DNA of 64,000 nucleotides from CAYWWM01 sp965198025 (GCA_965198025.1 OZ240237.1:2728001-2792000), one strand, 5' to 3'; positions 35,227 to 44,782 are shown, numbered from the stretch's first letter. Numbers and translations are program-made. The notes: a model not told the origin generated them from the sequence alone.

Positions 35227-36708
35227 ATGCACCAACGACCAAGCCCTGGCGGCGTAAGCCTGAGCCGCCGCACGCTGCTGCAACACGCAGGCTGGCTGCT
35301 GGCCGCTACGGCGCTGCCTCGCCGGGCGGGCATGGCCGCCGGGCCGGTCAGCCCCGTGATGAAACGGCTGAGCGACTTCATGAGTGAGGCCCGCAACCGC
35401 GCGCTGCCGGATGCCGTCACGGAGAAAGCCAAACACCATATCCTCGACACCCTGGCCGCCATCATTTCAGGATCGGAGCTGCTGCCCGGCGAGGCGGCGC
35501 TCAACTTTGCGCGCGCTTACGGCGGAGGGAGCGCAGCCACGGTAGTGGCTTCGGACATTGTTTGCAGTCCCATCGAAGCCGCGCTCGCCAACGGCGTGAT
35601 GGCGCACGCGGATGAGACCGACGACTCGCACTCCCTCTCGCAGTCCCATCCGGGCGCGCCGATCGTGCCCGCTGCCCTGGCTTCCGGCGAAAAGTTCGGC
35701 GTCAGCGGCACGCACTTTCTGCGGGCCGTTGTGCTCGGTTACGACGTCGGCCCGCGCGTCACCATGGCCATGGGCGGACTCGACTTCCGGAACGAAAGCC
35801 ACAAGAGCACGCACTCCATCGCCGGGGTCTTTGGAGCGGCGGCGGCGGCAGGCTGTGCCGCCCGCCTGAGCGCCCAGCAGATGCGTTGGTTGCTCGACTA
35901 CACCGCGCAGCAGTCCTCCGGCATCGCTTCCTGGTCGCGCGACACCGACCACATCGAAAAGGCCTTCGTCTTTGCCGGCATGCCGGCCCGCAGCGGTGTT
36001 ACCTTTGCTTTACTCGTCCAGTCCGGATGGACCGGCGTCGACGACGTGTTCTCCGGCGCCGACAATTTCTTCGAAGCCTACGCCCCCCGCGCCAATCCCG
36101 AAATCCTGATCGAGCGACTCGGCGAGCGCTACGAAGTGACGCGCACCAACATCAAGAAGTGGAGCGTCGGTTCGCCCATCCAGGCCGCGCTGGACGCAAT
36201 CGAAATCCTGCGCGAGCGGCGTCCTTTCGAGGCCGCCGAGGTCGAGCACGTCCGCGTCGAGCTACCCACCACCGGCGCTCGCACCGTGAACGACCGCGAG
36301 ATGCCCGACATTTCCCTGCACCACATGGCCGCGGTGATGTTGCTCGACAAGACCGCCTCGTTCCACGCCGCACACGACAGGCCGCGCATGCAGGACCCGG
36401 ACATCCTGCGAGAGCGCTCCAAGATCGAACTGGTCCCGAGCGAGTTTCTGCAAAGCCGCATGCCCAGCCGCGAAGCCATTGTCGATGTCACGCTCGACGA
36501 CGGAACGCGCCTGCGTGAACACGTGGAGGCCGTGCGCGGGACGGCGGAAAACCCCATGCCGCGTGTAGAGGTCGTCGCCAAGTCCCGAGACCTGATCGCT
36601 CCGGTTTTAGGCGTGGCACAAACAGACCGGCTGATTGACCGGATTTTGGAGATCGAAACCACGCAAGACATCCGGGAGCTTCGCCCGCTGCTGCAACGGG
36701 CTTTGTAG
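35227..36708 (+). CDS. MmgE/PrpD-family protein with a Tat signal
   Basis: This is a 493-aa member of the 2-methylcitrate dehydratase/iminodisuccinate epimerase-like family. The conserved features are KHHILDTLAAIISGSELLPG, AHADETDDSHSLSQSHPG, and the second-domain segments TRTNIKKWSVGSPIQAALDA and VNDREMPDISLHHMAAVMLLD. The N terminus carries SRRTLLQHAGWLLAATAL (R14-R15), a Tat-type signal; family members of propionate catabolism are cytosolic, so this one seems exported. The start at 35227 is chosen because AGGGAGA precedes it and the signal follows. The reaction, probably loss or addition of water or an epimerisation on a carboxylic acid, is unknown. Confidence 0.85.
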   Translation: MHQRPSPGGVSLSRRTLLQHAGWLLAATALPRRAGMAAGPVSPVMKRLSDFMSEARNRALPDAVTEKAKHHILDTLAAIISGSELLPGEAALNFARAYGGGSAATVVASDIVCSPIEAALANGVMAHADETDDSHSLSQSHPGAPIVPAALASGEKFGVSGTHFLRAVVLGYDVGPRVTMAMGGLDFRNESHKSTHSIAGVFGAAAAAGCAARLSAQQMRWLLDYTAQQSSGIASWSRDTDHIEKAFVFAGMPARSGVTFALLVQSGWTGVDDVFSGADNFFEAYAPRANPEILIERLGERYEVTRTNIKKWSVGSPIQAALDAIEILRERRPFEAAEVEHVRVELPTTGARTVNDREMPDISLHHMAAVMLLDKTASFHAAHDRPRMQDPDILRERSKIELVPSEFLQSRMPSREAIVDVTLDDGTRLREHVEAVRGTAENPMPRVEVVAKSRDLIAPVLGVAQTDRLIDRILEIETTQDIRELRPLLQRAL

Positions 36709-36809
36709 CGCGGGCATCCTCGCGAGCAGGTCCTTCTCCCGCTGCGCGCGATCAGGATGACCGCATGAGAATCGTTTCGAAAGAGTCTGTCCGGAGTGAA
36801 GGAGGCTTC

Positions 36810-38384
36810 ATGTCGCGCACCATCGCATTCGCAGTTGTGTTCTCAATTCTGGCGGCCGGCGCCTCCGCAGGAACACTTTCCGGAACGGTGCAAGATCCCG
36901 GCGGCGCGCCGTTCAAGGGAGCGTTCGTGCAGGCGAAGAATCTGGCGACGAAGATGACTCACAGCGTATTGTCGGACCGCCAGGGCCGCTACCGCATTGC
37001 CGGCCTTGCGCCCGGAAGATACGACGTTCAGGTCAAGGCCATCGGATATAAGGGTGATCCCCGCAGCGGCATGAATATTGGCTCCGCGGCCGTCACCCTG
37101 GATTTTTCGCTGCAGCAGGACGCCGTCCGTTGGACGGATTTGTCGAATTACCAGGCCAAGCAGTTGCTCCCGGCAGGCAAGGCCAAGCCTTTGCTCGTCA
37201 GCCGCTGCTTCGCCTGCCACGGCATCTCGACGCGCCTGGCGGGCCGCCGCCAGAACGCCGACAGTTGGTTTCGGGACGTGGACTACATGCGCGACAGCAT
37301 GCGCTATTTCCTGCGCGACCAGATTGATGATGCAACCGCCCGGGAGCTGGCCTCCTACCTGACAACGAACTTTGGCCTGGACTCCTCCGTCCGGCACTCA
37401 CCCGCCGATCTGCCCGGCTATGAAGCCGTAGAGCGGGCCGAGTTCAGCGACGAGGCGATGCGAATCGTATTTAAGGATTACGATCTGCCGGGACCGAACC
37501 GCATGCCCTGGAGCGCCGCGCCGGCCCCGGACGGAACGCACTGGATGCCCTACTACGGCCGCGCCAACATGGTTGGCAATCTTGACCCCGCGACCGGCGA
37601 GGTCCGGGAATTCCGCGCCCCCTATCCGGGAACCGCTGCGATCCACTCCGCTTTCCCGGCTCCGGACGGCTCGGTGTGGTTCACCGAGCAGGGCTCGAAC
37701 CGACTCGGCCGCATCGACCCCCGCACGGGTGAGGTGGGCGAGTTCCAGGCTCCGCTGAAGCCCGGCATCGGCACCGAGCGCGGCTCCAAGCATACTGTGC
37801 GCGTGGACGCCGAAGGGATCGTGTGGTCCTCCGGGAGTCCCTTCAGCCGCTTCGATCCCAGGACGGAAACCTTCCGCGAGTTCCCCGAGATTCCCTCGTC
37901 GTACGGCGTAGGGATCGCCCCCGACGGCACAGTCTGGTTCACGGAGTACCGGCCGGACGGCAAGGTCGGGAAGGTAAATCCCAGGACGCTCGAAGTCACC
38001 AAGTACACGCTGCCCACGCCCAACGCCCGGCCGCGCCGGATCAAGGTGGACACCGACGGGACCATCTGGTTCGCCGAGTACGCCGCAGGCAAGATCGGCC
38101 GGCTTGATCCGGCGACCGGGGCCATCCGCGAGTTTCCGCTGCCCGGCCCTTCGCCCACGCCTTACGCTTTGGGAATCGACCAGGACCATAAGATTTGGTA
38201 CTCCTCGATGGATATGGACGTCATCGGGCGGCTCGATCCGGCCACCGGCGAGGTGGTGGAGTTCCCGTTTCCGTACCCGGAAAACGGCATGCGGGAGTTC
38301 TACCTCGACCAGCAGGGGCGCATGTGGTTCGGCTCGCCCCCCAACAACAAGGTGGGCTATTTTGTCATCGCGCAGCAACAGTAG
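36810..38384 (+). CDS. Carboxypeptidase-regulatory domain, CxxCH and Vgb-like propeller fusion (second copy)
   Basis: This is a 524-aa paralogue of the 14839 protein. It has a signal peptide (about 1-20), a carboxypeptidase-regulatory-like domain (LSGTVQDPGGAPFKGAFVQ to about 100), a heme motif CFACH (C133-H137), then a Vgb-type propeller from about 215 with 'DGSVWFTEQGSNRLGRIDPRTGE' and 'DGTIWFAEYAAGKIGRLDPATG' blades. The ATG at 36810 has AAGGAGG 4 nt upstream; the ORF could start earlier at 36765 but without signal sense. It lies within the plus-strand run of exported proteins, 101 nt after the MmgE/PrpD gene and 28 nt before the MBL gene. Confidence 0.86.
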   Translation: MSRTIAFAVVFSILAAGASAGTLSGTVQDPGGAPFKGAFVQAKNLATKMTHSVLSDRQGRYRIAGLAPGRYDVQVKAIGYKGDPRSGMNIGSAAVTLDFSLQQDAVRWTDLSNYQAKQLLPAGKAKPLLVSRCFACHGISTRLAGRRQNADSWFRDVDYMRDSMRYFLRDQIDDATARELASYLTTNFGLDSSVRHSPADLPGYEAVERAEFSDEAMRIVFKDYDLPGPNRMPWSAAPAPDGTHWMPYYGRANMVGNLDPATGEVREFRAPYPGTAAIHSAFPAPDGSVWFTEQGSNRLGRIDPRTGEVGEFQAPLKPGIGTERGSKHTVRVDAEGIVWSSGSPFSRFDPRTETFREFPEIPSSYGVGIAPDGTVWFTEYRPDGKVGKVNPRTLEVTKYTLPTPNARPRRIKVDTDGTIWFAEYAAGKIGRLDPATGAIREFPLPGPSPTPYALGIDQDHKIWYSSMDMDVIGRLDPATGEVVEFPFPYPENGMREFYLDQQGRMWFGSPPNNKVGYFVIAQQQ

Positions 38385-38412
38385 AGGAGAGTAGAGGAGA
38401 AAGGAGAGCGCT

Positions 38413-39990
38413 ATGGTGAGACTCCGATTGACTGCACTGGTGATGTTGCTCTTGTGCCTGACCTCGGGATGTTCCGGACCCCAGATCGGCGAACCGGCTG
38501 CGCGGGCAGCGCTCGACGCCTCCGCCGAAGCCCTGGGCGGCTGGGACGCTCTCCGCGCGGTCCGCTCCCAGCGCATCGTAACTGAAGGCTCCGATTGGGA
38601 GCCCCTGCAGGCGATGGCTCCGGGCGAGGAATTGCGTATTACCAATTTCTCCAGCATTCTCCACGTGGAATTCGACCAACCCTCGGCGCGGATCGAATTC
38701 CAGGCGGACATTCTCTATCCCAGAGAGTATTCGAGTGAATTCACCGAAGTGATCCAGGGTGACCTGGGCATGCTGGAGCAGACGGGGGCGGACGGAGCCG
38801 TGCAGCGGAGCCGCCTGCACCCGGCGCGTTACGCCGCTCGCATCCGCGACCTGAAGCGTATGCCCGTGCGCGTCCTGCTGACCGCCTCCGAGGCTCCGGG
38901 ACTGACCCGCCTTCCCGACGAGACTTCCAACGGCTCCGCCCTGCAGGTGCTCGAATTCCAGGACTCAGGCATGACGGTGCGGCTCCGCCTCGACCCGGAA
39001 ACCCATCTTCCAGACAGCGTGGCCTACTTCGAAGACGAGCCGATCCTCGGCGACACCTGGAATAAGGTCATCTGGCGGGACTGGCGGGACGTCGATGGGG
39101 TCATGCTCCCGTACTCCCAGGATGGGTGGCTCAACGATTTGCTGTTCCACGAGGAAACGATCCAGGAAATCGAGAACAATCCCTCGCTCCCGGCCACGGC
39201 CTTCGCCATTCCGGACGAGATCCGCCAGACTCCCGAAGAGGGGGACCGCATCGTTTCTTCCTGGGTGCCGCGCCGCGTGGTCTCGAACGTCTCCTACCTC
39301 GACTTCGGACGTCCGCCGCGGGTGGAATTCGAAGAGCTCGCTCCCGGCGTCTGGCTGGTGGGCGGCGCCAACCATCAGACCTACGTCATTGAGATGAGCG
39401 ACCATTTGATGACCGTCGAGGCGCCGCTCTACGAGGAGCGGTCGCAGCCGGTGATCCAGGCTGTCCAGGAAAAGTTTCCGGACAAGCCCATCCGCTACAC
39501 CGTCGTCACGCACTGGCATCTCGACCATTCCGGCGGCCTTCGCGCATACGCCGCGGAAGGTGCGACGATCGTGGCTCCGGCGAGCATCCTGCCCTTTTTG
39601 CGAACCATGTTCACCGCGCCAAAAACGATTCGCCCGGACGCGCTGGCCCGCCGCGCCGCCGCCGAGGGCGCCCCGCCGGAGATCCCGATGGAGGGAATCG
39701 ACGCCATGAAGGAGTACACCGACGGTACGCGGGTCGTCCACGTCCTCCCCGTTCCGACCTCCCACGTCCAGGCCATGCTGGGTGTCCATCTGCCCCGCGA
39801 GCGCATCATCATCGAGGCCGACCTGGTGAGCAACACCATGTACCGCGACCCGCCGATCGTCGAGCCGCGCGCCCGGGAATACTACGAATGGCTGCGGCAG
39901 TCCGACCTGGCGGTGGACCGCATCGCGCGCGTCCACGGGTCGGTTGTTCCTTTTCGCGAGTTCGCGTCCATCGTCGAAAGGGCTCGGTGA
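38413..39990 (+). CDS. MBL-fold metallo-hydrolase lipoprotein, 525 aa
   Basis: The lipoprotein signal is MVRLRLTALVMLLLCLTSGC, with the Cys at 20. Residues 28-300 form an N-terminal domain not common in short MBL proteins. The metallo-beta-lactamase domain follows, with HWHLDH (H367, H369, D371, H372) and later TSHVQAML and ARVHGSVVPF carrying other probable metal-site His residues. It is related by fold to beta-lactamase, glyoxalase and SoxH-like periplasmic hydrolases. GGAGA lies upstream of the ATG. The substrate cannot be told. It is a different subtype from the MBL lipoprotein at 6580. Confidence 0.85.
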   Translation: MVRLRLTALVMLLLCLTSGCSGPQIGEPAARAALDASAEALGGWDALRAVRSQRIVTEGSDWEPLQAMAPGEELRITNFSSILHVEFDQPSARIEFQADILYPREYSSEFTEVIQGDLGMLEQTGADGAVQRSRLHPARYAARIRDLKRMPVRVLLTASEAPGLTRLPDETSNGSALQVLEFQDSGMTVRLRLDPETHLPDSVAYFEDEPILGDTWNKVIWRDWRDVDGVMLPYSQDGWLNDLLFHEETIQEIENNPSLPATAFAIPDEIRQTPEEGDRIVSSWVPRRVVSNVSYLDFGRPPRVEFEELAPGVWLVGGANHQTYVIEMSDHLMTVEAPLYEERSQPVIQAVQEKFPDKPIRYTVVTHWHLDHSGGLRAYAAEGATIVAPASILPFLRTMFTAPKTIRPDALARRAAAEGAPPEIPMEGIDAMKEYTDGTRVVHVLPVPTSHVQAMLGVHLPRERIIIEADLVSNTMYRDPPIVEPRAREYYEWLRQSDLAVDRIARVHGSVVPFREFASIVERAR

Positions 39991-40022
39991 CACACGACTT
40001 CATGCCACACGGAGGATCGAAT

Positions 40023-41522
40023 ATGTCCCGCAACATGCGACGGATGAAAGCAAGCATGCTTTCTCTTCTGGCGGCCTGCATATTGTCCCTGGCCTCGTGC
40101 ACGCAACCCCCTACCAGTGACGTGGCGAACCCGGCCGCTTCGGACCCGATGGCGGAAAGCGCCGGGAACGTCCGCCTGCTCGGGCATAACGATCTGCAAG
40201 GCCGCACGGCGCTGATGGTGCTGGCGAGGTCGGACCCGGCCAACGGCGATTGGGTCTACGTCGGTCACCATGAAAGCTTCCGGGACGGCCAGCCGTTGCT
40301 CAACCCGATTACCGGCAACATGGAGTTCAACGGCACCTCGATTCTCGAAATCTCTGACCCGGCCAATCCCCGCCTCGTCTGGCACATCCCGAATGAGACG
40401 AACCGCAATTCCCGCTCTGTCTGGGTCGTGTATGACTACCAGCACGACGGCTCGGGCCGCGATTATCTGATCCGTAATTCCGAAGATCTGTCGAGCGGTA
40501 ACGAAGGAACCGACCTCAAGTATCAGATCTTTGACATCACGGACCGGGACAGTGACCCGTCAAGTATTTCCCTGATTTCGGAGATCACCGGCACGCCGCC
40601 CAACTCCTGCGGCCAGGGCTGCGGCGGAACGTTCATTCAGCGGGCGCACAAAGGCTGGTGGTCCGGCGAGACCGGTTATTTTTACGCCGCATCGGGCGAG
40701 CCGGGTTTCCGCAACGTGGTCGTCCAGATTTTCGATTTGAAGAATCCGCGGGAGCCCGAATTCATCGGCCGCGCCTGGCTTCCGGGCCTGAAGGAAGGCG
40801 AGCCGGGCTACGAGGGCCAGTACTCTCACCATCCGGTGGTGGACGAGGAGAACAACCGCCTCTACGTCGGCTACCGCAACACGGGCGGCCAGGCGGCATC
40901 GTTCGACATCTCCGACCCGGCGAACCCCGAGCTGGTCTGGTCGCTTGACATGAACCCGCCGTTCCGCGGCCCGCACACGGTCAATCCGATTGTCTACACC
41001 TCGGTACCGAACTTCGGCCCGAGCGCCCTGCCCCGCACCTATGCCTTCATCGTGGACGAGGCCGCCGGGCCCGACCTCAAGCCCTGCCCCAACGGCGTCC
41101 GGACGGCGTCGTACATGGTCGACATCACCACCGAGACCAAGCCCTTCCCCGTCTCCGTGTGGCAGGTCCCCGTGGGCGATTTCTGCGACAAGGGCGGGCG
41201 CTTCGGCCCCCATCAGTCGGCCGATACCGTAAACGGCGAGCTGAATCGCTTCGAGGACAAGATCGCCTGGCTCGCCTATTTCAATGCCGGCGTGCGCGTG
41301 CTCGATTTGAGCGATCCGTACAACCTGCAGGAGCTCGGCTACTACCTCCCGCAGACGAATCAGAATTCCTATCCGATCGTTGAGGGACAGCCGACTGCGA
41401 TCCAGATCAACGACGTGGATCTGGACCACCGGGGCCTGGCCTACGCCTCCGACCGCGTCGGCACGGGACTGTTTGTTCTCGAATACACGGGCCCGAAGCC
41501 CGGGCAGAGCGCCGCGCCTTAA
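40023..41522 (+). CDS. LVIVD-repeat-like lipoprotein
   Basis: This is a 499-aa protein with a lipoprotein signal (MSRNMRRMKASMLSLLAACI, SLASC with the lipid Cys at about 31). A beta-propeller with LVIVD-type turns follows: 'ILEISDPANPRLVWHIP', 'VVVQIFDLKNPREPEFIG', 'ASFDISDPANPELVW', 'VRVLDLSDPYNLQELGYYLP'. Such proteins are thought to be surface or periplasmic; no activity is established. The ATG at 40023 has GGAGG 7 nt upstream; the frame extends to 39888 without a better start. It lies 32 nt after the MBL gene. Confidence 0.82.
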   Translation: MSRNMRRMKASMLSLLAACILSLASCTQPPTSDVANPAASDPMAESAGNVRLLGHNDLQGRTALMVLARSDPANGDWVYVGHHESFRDGQPLLNPITGNMEFNGTSILEISDPANPRLVWHIPNETNRNSRSVWVVYDYQHDGSGRDYLIRNSEDLSSGNEGTDLKYQIFDITDRDSDPSSISLISEITGTPPNSCGQGCGGTFIQRAHKGWWSGETGYFYAASGEPGFRNVVVQIFDLKNPREPEFIGRAWLPGLKEGEPGYEGQYSHHPVVDEENNRLYVGYRNTGGQAASFDISDPANPELVWSLDMNPPFRGPHTVNPIVYTSVPNFGPSALPRTYAFIVDEAAGPDLKPCPNGVRTASYMVDITTETKPFPVSVWQVPVGDFCDKGGRFGPHQSADTVNGELNRFEDKIAWLAYFNAGVRVLDLSDPYNLQELGYYLPQTNQNSYPIVEGQPTAIQINDVDLDHRGLAYASDRVGTGLFVLEYTGPKPGQSAAP

Positions 41523-41536
41523 CTGCTGGTCTTTGT

Positions 41537-41566
41537 GTCATCCCGAAAGAAGTGAGGGATCTGCTC
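41537..41566. repeat. GTCATCCCGA/GGGATCTGCTC dispersed unit
   Basis: A 30-bp unit, GTCATCCCGAAAGAA to GAGGGATCTGCTC, lies just after the LVIVD gene. It is the shortest of five copies; the arms are the same and the middle varies. Confidence 0.65.
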
Positions 41567-41612
41567 GTCGTTTTGCGCTGCTGAGAGACAATCGGTTCTT
41601 TGGGAGGTTTGC

Positions 41613-43061
41613 ATGCGGCCATACCGGATTTTCGTAGCGTTCCTGTTTCTCACCTCTTGTTCCTCCTCGCTGGAAGACCCGGCGCCCGCGGCTTCCGGCA
41701 CAACCGTCTTCGAAGGCGCGCGCCTGATCACCGGCGACGGCGGGGCGGCAATCGAGGACTCCGCGTTCGTCGTCGAGAACGACCGCTTCACCCTGGTCGG
41801 GCAGAGCGGCGCCGTGACGGTTCCCGAAGGGGCCGCTCAAGTGGACCTCACGGGCAAGACCGTGATGCCGGCCATGGTAGACCTCCACGGCCATCTTGGC
41901 TTTCAGAACGTCATCGCAAGCACCATGTCGAAAGAGACCTACACGCGCGAGAACCTGATGGACCATCTCGAGCGCGCCGCCTATCACGGCATTGGCGCGG
42001 TGGTCAGCGTGGGCGATCTGGTGGACCGCTCCGACCTGCGCGGAGGCCGGACCGGCTGGGGCGACGTGCCGTTGCGTGTGCGGGAAGAGGTCGTCCCTGG
42101 CGCGGCGCTCTTTCGCACGGCAGGCCCGGGAATTGCCTGGCCGGGCTCTGGCCCGCAAGGCCATCCATCGAGGACCGACGTCGCGTATCCGGTCTCGACC
42201 GTCGAGGAAGGCCGCTTGGCCGTGCAGGACAATGCTGCGATGCAGCCCGAGTTCATCAAGCTCTGGGTGGACACGCGCGGCGGGACGAAACAAACCCTCA
42301 CGCCGCCCATCTATCAGGCGATCCTGGAGGAAGCCAATCGGCACAATGTGCCCGTCGGCGCGCACAACGTCACGCTGGCGAACGCCAAAGGTCTACTGCG
42401 CGCGGGCGTCACGGGATGGCTGCACGTGCCGGTGCGTCAGGGCGAGTCGCCGGACGAAGAATTAATCGCAATGGTTCAGGAGCGCGCCGCTGGCCCCGCC
42501 GGCAATGCCCGCCCGCTCTGGATGACGCCGGGCCTGACAACCGCCTGGGCGACGCTGAACGCCCCGGCCTGGCTCGACGACCCGCTGCTGCTCGACACCT
42601 ATTCCCCTGAACACGTCCGCACGCTCTGGCGTGACCGGCTGGCGAATATGTCGCCCGAAGACTTCGAGCACGTCCGCGAGGAGTTCGAGAACGACGGGCG
42701 CAACGCGATGCAACTCCGCGAAGCCGGGATTCGCGTTGTCCTCGGCTCCGACACAGGGCAGACGCGCTTCTGGATCGGCTTTTACGCGCACATGGCGCTC
42801 GAAAGCTTCGTCGCTATCGGTATGACGCCGGCCGAGGTGATTGTCGCCGCCACCAGTGACGCGGCCGAAATCGCGGGCTTCGAGACCGGCATGGTCGCCC
42901 CAGGCAAGAGCGCCGACTTCATCGTGCTCGACGCCAATCCCCTGGAGAACATTTCGAACACACGCCGCATCAACCGCGTCTATCTCCGAGGGCGGGAAGT
43001 CCCACGCGCCGAGATGAAGGCCCGCTGGCAGGCTCAGCTCGATCGCGGCACGCTCGAATAG
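41613..43061 (+). CDS. Amidohydrolase-family lipoprotein
   Basis: This is a 482-aa protein with a short lipoprotein signal (MRPYRIFVAFLFLTSC). The amidohydrolase domain begins with FEGARLITGDGG, has the first metal site VDLHGHLGF, further His near GAHNVTL and GWLHVPVRQG, and the Asp of VLGSDTGQTRFW. A C-terminal segment PGKSADFIVLDANPLENISN is typical of imidazolonepropionase/D-aminoacylase-like members. It hydrolyses a C-N or similar bond, substrate unknown. GGGAGGT lies upstream of the ATG. It is exported, unlike most family members. Confidence 0.87.
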   Translation: MRPYRIFVAFLFLTSCSSSLEDPAPAASGTTVFEGARLITGDGGAAIEDSAFVVENDRFTLVGQSGAVTVPEGAAQVDLTGKTVMPAMVDLHGHLGFQNVIASTMSKETYTRENLMDHLERAAYHGIGAVVSVGDLVDRSDLRGGRTGWGDVPLRVREEVVPGAALFRTAGPGIAWPGSGPQGHPSRTDVAYPVSTVEEGRLAVQDNAAMQPEFIKLWVDTRGGTKQTLTPPIYQAILEEANRHNVPVGAHNVTLANAKGLLRAGVTGWLHVPVRQGESPDEELIAMVQERAAGPAGNARPLWMTPGLTTAWATLNAPAWLDDPLLLDTYSPEHVRTLWRDRLANMSPEDFEHVREEFENDGRNAMQLREAGIRVVLGSDTGQTRFWIGFYAHMALESFVAIGMTPAEVIVAATSDAAEIAGFETGMVAPGKSADFIVLDANPLENISNTRRINRVYLRGREVPRAEMKARWQAQLDRGTLE

Positions 43062-43082
43062 CTCCCCCGAGTAGTCATCCTG

Positions 43083-43814
43083 ATGCCAAGACTCTTCGCC
43101 GGCGCCTCCGGGTTCGCCTACTCTCAATGGAAGCCGGACTTCTACCCCAGGAACGTCCCCGCCAGGCGTTTCCTGGAGCACTACGCCTCGCGCCTGAACA
43201 GCGTCGAGATCAACTACACTTTCCGCCGCCTGCCGAGCGTTTCGACTCTTGCGAACTGGACCGGGATGACCCCGTCGGGATTTTCCTTCGCCGTCAAGGC
43301 CCACCAGCGCATCACGCATTTCCTGCGCCTGAAGAACGCCGAAGAGTTTGCGGGCGTCTTTTTCCAGTCTCTGGAGCCTCTCCTCGCCGCCGGTCGGCTT
43401 GGTCCGGTGCTCTTCCAGCTCCCGCCGCAACTGCGCTGCGACGTGCCCCTGCTCGCTGACTTCCTTGCGGTCCTCCCGCGCGCCGTGCGAGTCTCCTTCG
43501 AGTTCCGCCACGCCTCCTGGCTGAACGACGCAGTGTACGGGCTGCTGGAAAAGCACGGCGTCTGCCTGTGCTTGGCCGAGTCGGAGAACCTCGCCATCCC
43601 CCAGGTGCTGACTGCCGGGTTTGTCTATTTCCGCCTGCGCAAGCTGGACTACACCCCCGCTGACCGCGCCGCCATCGCCGACTCCGTACGCGGCCTGCTC
43701 AGCAAGGGGAAAGATGTCTACGTCTTCTTCAAGCACGACGAGACGCCCGACGGAGCACTCTACGCGGAGAAACTCCTCCAGCGGGCCGGCAATCCGGCCG
43801 GCAACTTGGATTGA
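43083..43814 (+). CDS. DUF72 domain protein
   Basis: This is a 243-aa TIM-barrel-like protein of the DUF72 family (YecE-like). Conserved parts are FAYSQWKPDFYP near the N terminus, LNSVEINYTFRRLP, GFSFAVKAHQRITH, EFRHASW and VYVFFKHDETPDGALYA near the end. The function of the family is unproven. The gene begins 21 nt after the amidohydrolase stop. It has no signal peptide, so it differs from its exported neighbours. Confidence 0.85.
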   Translation: MPRLFAGASGFAYSQWKPDFYPRNVPARRFLEHYASRLNSVEINYTFRRLPSVSTLANWTGMTPSGFSFAVKAHQRITHFLRLKNAEEFAGVFFQSLEPLLAAGRLGPVLFQLPPQLRCDVPLLADFLAVLPRAVRVSFEFRHASWLNDAVYGLLEKHGVCLCLAESENLAIPQVLTAGFVYFRLRKLDYTPADRAAIADSVRGLLSKGKDVYVFFKHDETPDGALYAEKLLQRAGNPAGNLD

Positions 43815-43855
43815 GATGGAAATCTTTGGACGAGGAAGTCTTGCGTTCTCCGCGG

Positions 43856-44782
43856 CTAGCTGGCCTTCGCCATCTCTGCCAAGTGCTCCATCTTCGCCAC
43901 TATCGCGGCTCCGTCCTTCACGTCCGCCGAGAACTGCACGTCGAAAACGATCTCCGATGCTCCGAGCTTCCGCACCGCGGCCACGTCGCTCGTAATCTGC
44001 TCCGCTGTGCCCGCGAAATCTCGGCGGTCTTTCTCGATGGGTTTGCTCGAAAACTCAGGATGCGCGCGCACGAGCAGTTCAAGCTTCCCCGGATCGCGCC
44101 CAGCTTCTTTCGCCATTTGCTGGATGCCGTCGAACATCTGCCCGACGGCGGAAATCGGGATGCCCGCCGGAAACCAGCCATTCGCTTCCCGAGCCGTCCG
44201 CTGCATGGCGCCGGACGTGTAGGCCGCCATGAAGATCGGCGGATGCGGCTTTTGCACTGGCTTGCAACCGATATACGACTTGGCGATCCTCGTGTACTTG
44301 CCGTTGAACTCAACCGGATCGGTTGTCCAGATGGTCTTCAACGCCTGCACATACTCATCGGCGCGTTTGCCGCGTTGCTTCCACGGCGATCCGGCGGCCT
44401 CGTATTCGTCCGGCGACCACCCGATGCCGAAGCCCACGCGCAACCGTCCGCCTGACAGCACGTCGAGTGACGCCAGTTGCCGCGCCAGCAGCACCGGGTT
44501 GTACAACGGCAGGTTCAGGATGCTCGTTCCGAGACCGATGCGTTTCGAATGCGCCGCTGCGAACGTCAGCGTCCCGACCGGGTCGAGCACGTTCCTGTAG
44601 ATCGCCGGCAACGACCCGTCGCGCGCAGCGGGATACGGGGCGCGCGGCTGTACCGGCGCCAGCAGACGGTCGAGTACCCATAAGTTGTCATAGCCCAATT
44701 CTTCTGCCCGCTTTGTCGCCTTTTCTACGTTCTCCGGTCCGCCCAGGCCCCCGACCTGTGGCAGCGCAAATCCGATGCGCAT
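43856..44782 (-). CDS. F420-dependent LLM-class oxidoreductase
   Basis: This is a 308-aa luciferase-like TIM-barrel flavin/deazaflavin protein. Conserved parts are GFALPQVGGLGG, AEELGYDNLWVLDRLLAP, RIGLGTSILNLPLYNPVLLARQLASLDVLSGGRLRVGFGIGWSPDEYEAAG and PPIFMAAYTSGAMQR. The pattern fits the TIGR03619-type F420-dependent group. The start is set at 44782, where GGAGGTTGGG precedes the ATG; the longer frame to 45217 runs through the adjacent gene. It pairs with the second F420-type protein upstream on the same strand. The substrate is unknown. Confidence 0.85.
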   Translation of the reverse strand: MRIGFALPQVGGLGGPENVEKATKRAEELGYDNLWVLDRLLAPVQPRAPYPAARDGSLPAIYRNVLDPVGTLTFAAAHSKRIGLGTSILNLPLYNPVLLARQLASLDVLSGGRLRVGFGIGWSPDEYEAAGSPWKQRGKRADEYVQALKTIWTTDPVEFNGKYTRIAKSYIGCKPVQKPHPPIFMAAYTSGAMQRTAREANGWFPAGIPISAVGQMFDGIQQMAKEAGRDPGKLELLVRAHPEFSSKPIEKDRRDFAGTAEQITSDVAAVRKLGASEIVFDVQFSADVKDGAAIVAKMEHLAEMAKAS

